DNA of 64,000 bases from Leptothrix sp. (in: b-proteobacteria). Lineage in GTDB: Bacteria; Pseudomonadota; Gammaproteobacteria; Burkholderiales; Burkholderiaceae_C. The position numbers and the translations under genes were made by a program. The stretch is from assembly GCA_013822685.1 (NCBI GenBank), contig PNKV01000019.1, forward strand, positions 24,716 to 88,715, given 5' to 3'. This document shows positions 59,114 through 64,000 of the stretch, piece after piece. Position 1 is the stretch's first letter. Each line of letters starts with the position of its first letter. Under the pieces are notes generated by a model that saw nothing but the letters and a program-made list of their open reading frames with translations, did no database searches and was not told where the DNA came from.

Positions 59114-62108
59114 CCGGGAGGTTGTGATCAAGCGGGTGCTCATTCTTGCCCCCTTTGGGCGGGATGCCGATAGCGCGCAATCGGTCTTGGCCAAGCACGG
59201 CCTCTCGCCGGTCGTCGCCACCTCGTTGGACACTTTGGCTAGCATGTTGGATGAGCAGGCCGGCGCGGTGGTGATCACCAGTGAAGCCTTGCAAGGCCCC
59301 GGATTGCAAAGACTTGAGAGAGCCCTTCAGGCCCAACCCAATTGGTCTGACCCTCCCTTTGTTTACCTCGCGCCCAAACAGACCGGCCAGCCTAAGGAGT
59401 CGGAGCGTCTGCGCCGGACATGGCCGGCAGGCATGACCAATGTGATCGTTCTTGAACGACCCTTGAGCAGTGAATCATTGGTCAGTGCTGTTCATTGGGC
59501 ACTGGCCATGCGCCAACGCCAACTGCAGGTGCGGGACCAGTTCGAAAAATTGGCTCAGCGGGAAGCCCAATTGGTGGCCAGCCAGACCGCCGAGCGCACG
59601 GCCGCACGCCGGCGTGAGTTCATTTTCAGCATGGCTGAAAGCCAGCGGGCCGCGAAATCGCCCGAGGCGATCATGGGCGCCACCGCAGCCGCACTGGCCC
59701 AATACATGGGTGTGGACCGTGTGGGCTTCTACAAGTTGAGCGATGACGGTCTTACGTTGACCTTCGGGCCGTCGCATGTGGCTTCACCGTGGGAGCCCTT
59801 GACCGGCGCCATGGCCGTGGATGACATTGGCATGGCCATGACTGACCGTTTGGCCACAGGCTCCAAGGTGCTGGTCCATGGCAGGGCAGACTCGAAGTTG
59901 CTGGAGGGCACCATCCTGCAGAAGATGGGGGTCGTGTCGGCCATCGGGGTGCCACGCATGGCTGGGGATCGTTGGATCGCCGGTCTCTATGCTCATCAGA
60001 TGAGTGAGCGGCCCTGGTCGGACGAAGACGTCTCTTTGATCGAAGAAGTGGCGAAACTGGCTTGGGATGCCATTGAGCGCGCCGAGGTTGGCCATGCATT
60101 GGCGGCCAGTGTGGCGCGGTTCAGAGGGATGATCGACTCCATTGAGCAGATGGTTTGGTCCACCTTGCCAAATGGCCATCACGATTACTACAACGAGCGT
60201 TGGTATAGCTACACGGGCGTGCCCAAGGGCAGCACAGACGGGGACGCCTGGAGCGGCTTGTTTCATCCAGATGACCAGCCACGCGCCTGGTCGGTTTGGC
60301 AACACAGCTTGGACACCGGCTCGCCTTACCGGATCGAATACCGTTTGCGCCACCACAGCGGGCAATACCGCTGGGTTTTGGGGCGTGCCCAACCCATTCT
60401 TGATGAACATGGCCAAGTTCTCCGGTGGTTTGGCACTTGCACAGACATCCAAGACATCGTGGACGCCCGCGAAGTTCTTTCTCGCTCGCGAGAGGACATG
60501 GCGCGCGAGGTGGCCGTTCAAACACAGGAGCGGGATCGCATCTGGCAGGTCAGCCGTGATCTGCTGGGTGTGGCGAACAACGAGGGGGTGTGGCTCAGCA
60601 TCAACCCCGCCTGGCAACGTGTGCTGGGCTGGGCTCCTGACGAGATCATTGGCCGCACCTCGGAATGGCTCGAGCACCCTGACGACCGCATGAGAACACG
60701 GGCGGAGGTGTCGAGCCTGGCGGCAGGCAGCGCGAGTCATGCCTTTGAAAATCGGTTCAGGGCGTCCGATGGCCAGTACAAGCTGTTGGAATGGCGGGCG
60801 GTGGCCCGAGATGACAAGATCTACGTGGTGGCGCGCGACATCACAGAACAGAGAGAGCAGCACCGGGCTTTGCAGCAGACCGAAGAGCGGCTGAGGCAGG
60901 CCCAGAAAATGGAAGCCGTCGGGCAGCTGACGGGCGGGATCGCCCATGATTTCAACAACATGCTCCAGGGCATCACCAGCGCTTTGGCCGCCGCCAAGAA
61001 GTCGATGGAAGTGGGCCAACATGACAGGCTGCCGCGATTGCTGGACATCGCCCAGCGCTCCGCTTTCAAAGCGGGAACCCTGACGCACCGGCTGCTTGCT
61101 TTTTCACGCCGCCAACCCTTGGACTCGAGGCCCTTGGATTGCAACGCCCTGATCTTGTCCATGGAAGAGCTGCTGCACCGCACGCTGGGTGAGAACGTCA
61201 AGCTTGAACTGGACCTGGCCGCAGACGCATGGTGTGCCCACTGTGATGAAAACCAGCTTGAAAGCGCCGTGTTGAATCTGGTGCTCAATGCCCGTTCGGC
61301 CATGCCCGATGGTGGCACCGTGCGCATTGCCACCCACAACATCAAAGACAAGATCCTGCCTGCCCAGTCGAACCAGAAAATGGTGGACTGTGTGCGCATT
61401 GACGTGATTGATACGGGATATGGCATGCCCCCCGATGTTATGCAGCGCGCATTCGAGCCTTTCTTCACCACCAAGCCGCTAGGGCAGGGAACAGGCCTTG
61501 GCCTGTCAATGATTTATGGTTTTGCTCAGCAGTCTGGCGGGATGTGCGAGATCAAGAGCCAAGTTGGACAAGGCACCGAGGTGCACGTGTACCTGCCTCG
61601 TCATTTGCAGATGACCGGTGACTCTGAGGCCGAGTTGGCCGAGGAGATGAATCTGCCTGACGCCATCAAGCCCTTAGAACGCGCGGCGGTGCTCGTGGTT
61701 GAAGACGAGGAACACGTTCGTGAACTGGTCGTGGAAGCGCTGCGCGAGTCTGGCCTGGAAGTCATGCAAGCCGGTGACAGCGTGCAAGCCATGGCGCTCC
61801 TGGACACGGGGCTTCGTTTCGATTTGCTGCTGACGGACGTTGGCCTGCCCGGGCTCAATGGGCGTCAGTTGGCTGAAATCGCACGGCAGCGCCTGCCGCA
61901 AATCAAAGTGATTTTCATGACGGGCTATGCCGATGGTGCGGCCATGTCGCCGGGCTCCATCAAGCCAGGAATGGGCTTGATCACCAAGCCGTTTGACATG
62001 GGTGACTTGATGTCGCGGGTGGTGAGCTTGCTGGCAGAGACGCGGCAGCTGGAGGGCAGGGACGCCGTGTTCGACACGACGCCCGCTGAGCTTGATGGCA
62101 ATGATTGA
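59103..62108 (+). CDS. Hybrid histidine kinase coupled to KaiC-like ATPase
   Basis: A 1001-residue soluble kinase. The first 130 residues form a receiver-like domain without the phospho-Asp (VLILAPFGRDADSAQSVLA). A GAF domain (about 168-325), two PAS domains (about 338-460 and 480-600), HisKA with His near 615 (LTGGIAHDFNNMLQGITSAL), HATPase (GTGLGLSMIYGFAQQSGG) and a C-terminal receiver (from 860; VLVVEDEEHVRELV, LLTDVGLPGLNG, ITKPFDMGDL) follow. ATG 59103 is used because GGAGG lies nine bases before it; it overlaps the KaiC-like gene by 11 bases. The two proteins are therefore likely to interact. No separate regulator follows. Confidence 0.9.
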   Translation: MPHSREVVIKRVLILAPFGRDADSAQSVLAKHGLSPVVATSLDTLASMLDEQAGAVVITSEALQGPGLQRLERALQAQPNWSDPPFVYLAPKQTGQPKESERLRRTWPAGMTNVIVLERPLSSESLVSAVHWALAMRQRQLQVRDQFEKLAQREAQLVASQTAERTAARRREFIFSMAESQRAAKSPEAIMGATAAALAQYMGVDRVGFYKLSDDGLTLTFGPSHVASPWEPLTGAMAVDDIGMAMTDRLATGSKVLVHGRADSKLLEGTILQKMGVVSAIGVPRMAGDRWIAGLYAHQMSERPWSDEDVSLIEEVAKLAWDAIERAEVGHALAASVARFRGMIDSIEQMVWSTLPNGHHDYYNERWYSYTGVPKGSTDGDAWSGLFHPDDQPRAWSVWQHSLDTGSPYRIEYRLRHHSGQYRWVLGRAQPILDEHGQVLRWFGTCTDIQDIVDAREVLSRSREDMAREVAVQTQERDRIWQVSRDLLGVANNEGVWLSINPAWQRVLGWAPDEIIGRTSEWLEHPDDRMRTRAEVSSLAAGSASHAFENRFRASDGQYKLLEWRAVARDDKIYVVARDITEQREQHRALQQTEERLRQAQKMEAVGQLTGGIAHDFNNMLQGITSALAAAKKSMEVGQHDRLPRLLDIAQRSAFKAGTLTHRLLAFSRRQPLDSRPLDCNALILSMEELLHRTLGENVKLELDLAADAWCAHCDENQLESAVLNLVLNARSAMPDGGTVRIATHNIKDKILPAQSNQKMVDCVRIDVIDTGYGMPPDVMQRAFEPFFTTKPLGQGTGLGLSMIYGFAQQSGGMCEIKSQVGQGTEVHVYLPRHLQMTGDSEAELAEEMNLPDAIKPLERAAVLVVEDEEHVRELVVEALRESGLEVMQAGDSVQAMALLDTGLRFDLLLTDVGLPGLNGRQLAEIARQRLPQIKVIFMTGYADGAAMSPGSIKPGMGLITKPFDMGDLMSRVVSLLAETRQLEGRDAVFDTTPAELDGND

Positions 62109-62141
62109 GCAAAGCCGCCGGCATGCTTGCAGAGCAGGGCG

Positions 62142-63104
62142 CTAGCGCGCGTTCACGCTCCGCGCTGCCCTTTCCCCCGCCCTGGTCAAGCGCTCCTTCA
62201 ACGCGACCGGCTCCAGCACCTCGAAGTCCACATCGAACGCCAGCAGCCAGTAGGCCAGGTGATCGAGCGCATGGGCGCCGCATTGCAGCAGGCAACGCTC
62301 ATCATCGATCGCCTCAAGCAAGCCGTAGGCGGCCGGGATGCGTTGGGCCGTCACCTCGCGGGGCGCGTGCAGCAGGATGCGCGCTTGCGTGGGATAGGGC
62401 GACACGGCCAGTGAGCGAGACACAAAAGCCTTGAGGTCGCCGCCTTCCGGACCAGGGCGCGGCGCGAAATGGGCACCGATGGTGGCTGGCGGCTGAATGC
62501 GGTCGAGGCGGAAGGTGCGCCAGTCTTCGCGCCCGCGGTCCCACGCCACAAGGTACCAGCGGCTGCCTGTGTAGACCACACCGTGCGGGTCCACGCAGCG
62601 CTCACTCGTGGCCCCGCGGATGTCGGTGTAGGTGAAGCCCACGCTGAGCTGGTCACGGCATGCGCTGGCCAGGGCAGCGAGCAGGGTCGCGTCGATGACC
62701 GGGCCAATGCTGTCGAGTGGCGTGATGGTGGTGCGCAGGGCGTCAGCGCGTTTGCGCAGCCGAGAGGGCATCACTTGCTCAAGCTTCACAACCGCGCGCA
62801 GTGCCGTCTCCTCGATGCCGCTCACCATGCCCACGGCGGCGGTGCGCAGCGCGATGGCCACGGCCAGCGCCTCTTCGTCGTCCAGCAGCAGTGGGGGCAG
62901 CACCTGGCCGGGGCGAAAGGCGTAGCCGCCAGCCACACCGCTGCTGGCCTCAATGGGGTAGCCCAGCTCACGCAGGCGGTCGATGTCTCGCCGCACGGTG
63001 CGGGGGTGAATCTCGAGCCGTTCAGCGAGCTCCGCGCCAGCCCAGTGGCGGCGGGCTTGAAGCAGCGAGAGCAAGCGCAGCAGGCGGGAAGACGAGGTGA
63101 GCAT
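62142..63104 (-). CDS. YafY-type WYL-domain transcription regulator
   Basis: A 320-residue regulator with an N-terminal winged helix (residues 1-60; RLLRLLSLLQARRHWAGAEL, HPRTVRRDIDRLRELGYPIE) and a WYL domain (about 130-300; TYTDIRGATSERCVDPHGVV, GSRWYLVAWDRGREDWRTFRLDR split over the ligand pocket). YafY-type proteins often control an adjacent enzyme in response to DNA damage or small molecules. It is divergent from the glutathione S-transferase gene, with an 85-base gap, so that gene is the likely target. ATG 63104 is preferred over GTG 63113. Confidence 0.9.
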   Translation of the reverse strand: MLTSSSRLLRLLSLLQARRHWAGAELAERLEIHPRTVRRDIDRLRELGYPIEASSGVAGGYAFRPGQVLPPLLLDDEEALAVAIALRTAAVGMVSGIEETALRAVVKLEQVMPSRLRKRADALRTTITPLDSIGPVIDATLLAALASACRDQLSVGFTYTDIRGATSERCVDPHGVVYTGSRWYLVAWDRGREDWRTFRLDRIQPPATIGAHFAPRPGPEGGDLKAFVSRSLAVSPYPTQARILLHAPREVTAQRIPAAYGLLEAIDDERCLLQCGAHALDHLAYWLLAFDVDFEVLEPVALKERLTRAGERAARSVNAR

Positions 63105-63189
63105 GCGCCGCACTCTAGCTCACATTGAGGGCCGAAACTGTCCGCAGTGGTGCCTACAGTGGATCCCATCAACCCTGAAGGAGAACCCC

Positions 63190-63807
63190 ATGTCCCAGCA
63201 ACATTCCATCGTCCTGTACTGGCACCCCATGTCGAGCGCCACGCCGGTCGCTTGCGCCTTGGCCGAACTTGGTGTGCCCCACCAGCGCGTGAAGGTCGAC
63301 ATCAAGGCGGGCGAGCAGCACAAGCCGGCGTACCTGGCCCTCAATCCGAACGGCAAAGTACCCACACTGACGGTGGATGGCGCGCCGATGTTTGAGGCGC
63401 TGGCGATCCAGCTCTGGCTGGCCGAGGAATACGGCGTGGCGAAGGGGCTGTGGCCCGCCGGCGGCACGCCCAAGCGGCTGCAGGCGGTGTCGTGGTGCAC
63501 GTGGGCTTACGTGACCTATGGTGCGGTGCTGGTGCGCCTGCAGGTGGCCACCATGGGCGACGAGGCGCTGCGCAGTGCGGCGCACGCCGACGCCGCGCGC
63601 GAGGAGCTCGACGAACTGTTGCGGCTGCTGGACGAAAGGCTCACAGTGCAGCCGTGGATGCTGGGCGCGGGCTACTCGATGGCCGATCTGCTCGTGGCGT
63701 CGGTCATCGGGTACAGCGTGTTCATCGGCGCGCCGGTTGCCAAGCATGCACATGTGCAGGCCTGGCTTGGCAAGGTGCAGGCACGGCCGGCCATGAGCAG
63801 TGAGTGA
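63190..63807 (+). CDS. Glutathione S-transferase family protein
   Basis: A 205-residue GST. The N-terminal thioredoxin-like domain (SIVLYWHPMSSATPVACALA, ALNPNGKVPTLTVDGAPMFE with the cis-Pro and glutathione-binding Glu) is followed by an all-helical domain (about 90-205) with the N-capping motif YSMADLLVASVIGY. The substrate is unknown. AAGGAG lies before ATG 63190. The gene is divergent from the YafY-type regulator and followed 106 bases later by a DUF1428 gene, a grouping I recall from other proteobacteria. Confidence 0.92.
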   Translation: MSQQHSIVLYWHPMSSATPVACALAELGVPHQRVKVDIKAGEQHKPAYLALNPNGKVPTLTVDGAPMFEALAIQLWLAEEYGVAKGLWPAGGTPKRLQAVSWCTWAYVTYGAVLVRLQVATMGDEALRSAAHADAAREELDELLRLLDERLTVQPWMLGAGYSMADLLVASVIGYSVFIGAPVAKHAHVQAWLGKVQARPAMSSE

Positions 63808-63913
63808 TGGGCGCCAGGAAAACGCCATGTCGATTTGGCGCCCTGTCGTTCGTCGATGGGATGCGAGGGGCTCTCAGGTGGGCGCCACCGTTCAACTTAA
63901 CAGGAGTGAAGAC

Positions 63914-64000
63914 ATGTCATACATCGATGGTTTCGTGATCGCGGTTCCTACCGCCAACAAGCAGAAGTTCATTGACCACGCGCGCCATTTCGACTCGATG
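63914..64000 (+). CDS. DUF1428 family protein (partial)
   Basis: The first 29 residues are present before the window ends: MSYIDGFVIAVPTANKQKFI and a following helix (DHARHFDSM). This start is characteristic of DUF1428 (YbaA-like) proteins, small alpha-beta barrel-type proteins of unknown function. AGGAG lies seven to eight bases before ATG 63914. It follows the glutathione S-transferase gene and may share its control. Confidence 0.8.
   Translation, partial: MSYIDGFVIAVPTANKQKFIDHARHFDSM

Overview
The window is a GC-rich bacterial chromosome segment with densely packed genes. No gap without a gene exceeds 300 bases. I see no rRNA or tRNA gene, CRISPR array, insertion sequence, integrase or phage gene. 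The gene families point to a betaproteobacterium of the order Burkholderiales, Comamonadaceae-like. The pointers are a class II LeuA, a lipoyl-domain-bearing LpdA behind aceE and aceF, an ImuA-ImuB-DnaE2 mutagenesis cassette, a fused CcoNO oxidase and many PAS/GGDEF signalling proteins. This placement is inference from gene content; no marker gene is present.

Layout. 1-12.4 kb is metabolism and housekeeping: a DUF6496 fragment, serA divergent from a D-2-hydroxyglutarate-dehydrogenase-like flavoprotein, a 1-Cys peroxiredoxin, a small hydrolase, an Xre-cupin regulator, metY, a molbindin, a nitrobindin-like protein, an acyltransferase-like membrane protein, rpiA, a glutaredoxin-like protein, prlC and folD. 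12.4-21.8 kb holds a sensor kinase/response regulator pair divergent from the pyruvate dehydrogenase operon aceE-aceF-lpdA. 22.0-23.2 kb is an Xre/RES toxin-antitoxin pair. 23.2-28.4 kb is the SOS cassette imuA-imuB-dnaE2 with a perfect LexA box. 28.5-30.8 kb is leuA with an apparent leucine attenuator (leader peptide plus UUCG hairpin). 30.8-38.9 kb carries an orphan pilin, two tandem diguanylate cyclases, tag, an FMN reductase, a CheY-like regulator, a PAS chemoreceptor and a hemerythrin.

38.9-52.9 kb is a micro-oxic respiration island. It contains an OmpR-type regulator, a PAS-GAF hybrid kinase and a Crp/Fnr regulator without the FNR iron-sulfur cysteines. These are followed by an ornithine-carbamoyltransferase-like half protein, ccoI, ccoS, small membrane proteins, fused ccoNO, ccoQ, ccoP, ccoG and hemN. 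Three FNR-type boxes lie before its transcription units, two with identical class II spacing to the same -10 element. 53-56.1 kb encodes a hybrid kinase whose membrane domain keeps the copper- and ethylene-binding residues of plant ETR1, with a partner regulator. 56.2-62.1 kb holds a small membrane protein, a BASS transporter and a double-domain KaiC-like ATPase overlapping a hybrid kinase. 62.1-64 kb ends with a YafY-type regulator, a glutathione S-transferase and the start of a DUF1428 gene.

The best leads are the ETR1-like kinase, the truncated carbamoyltransferase-like protein under FNR-type control, the leu attenuator, and the KaiC-kinase module.
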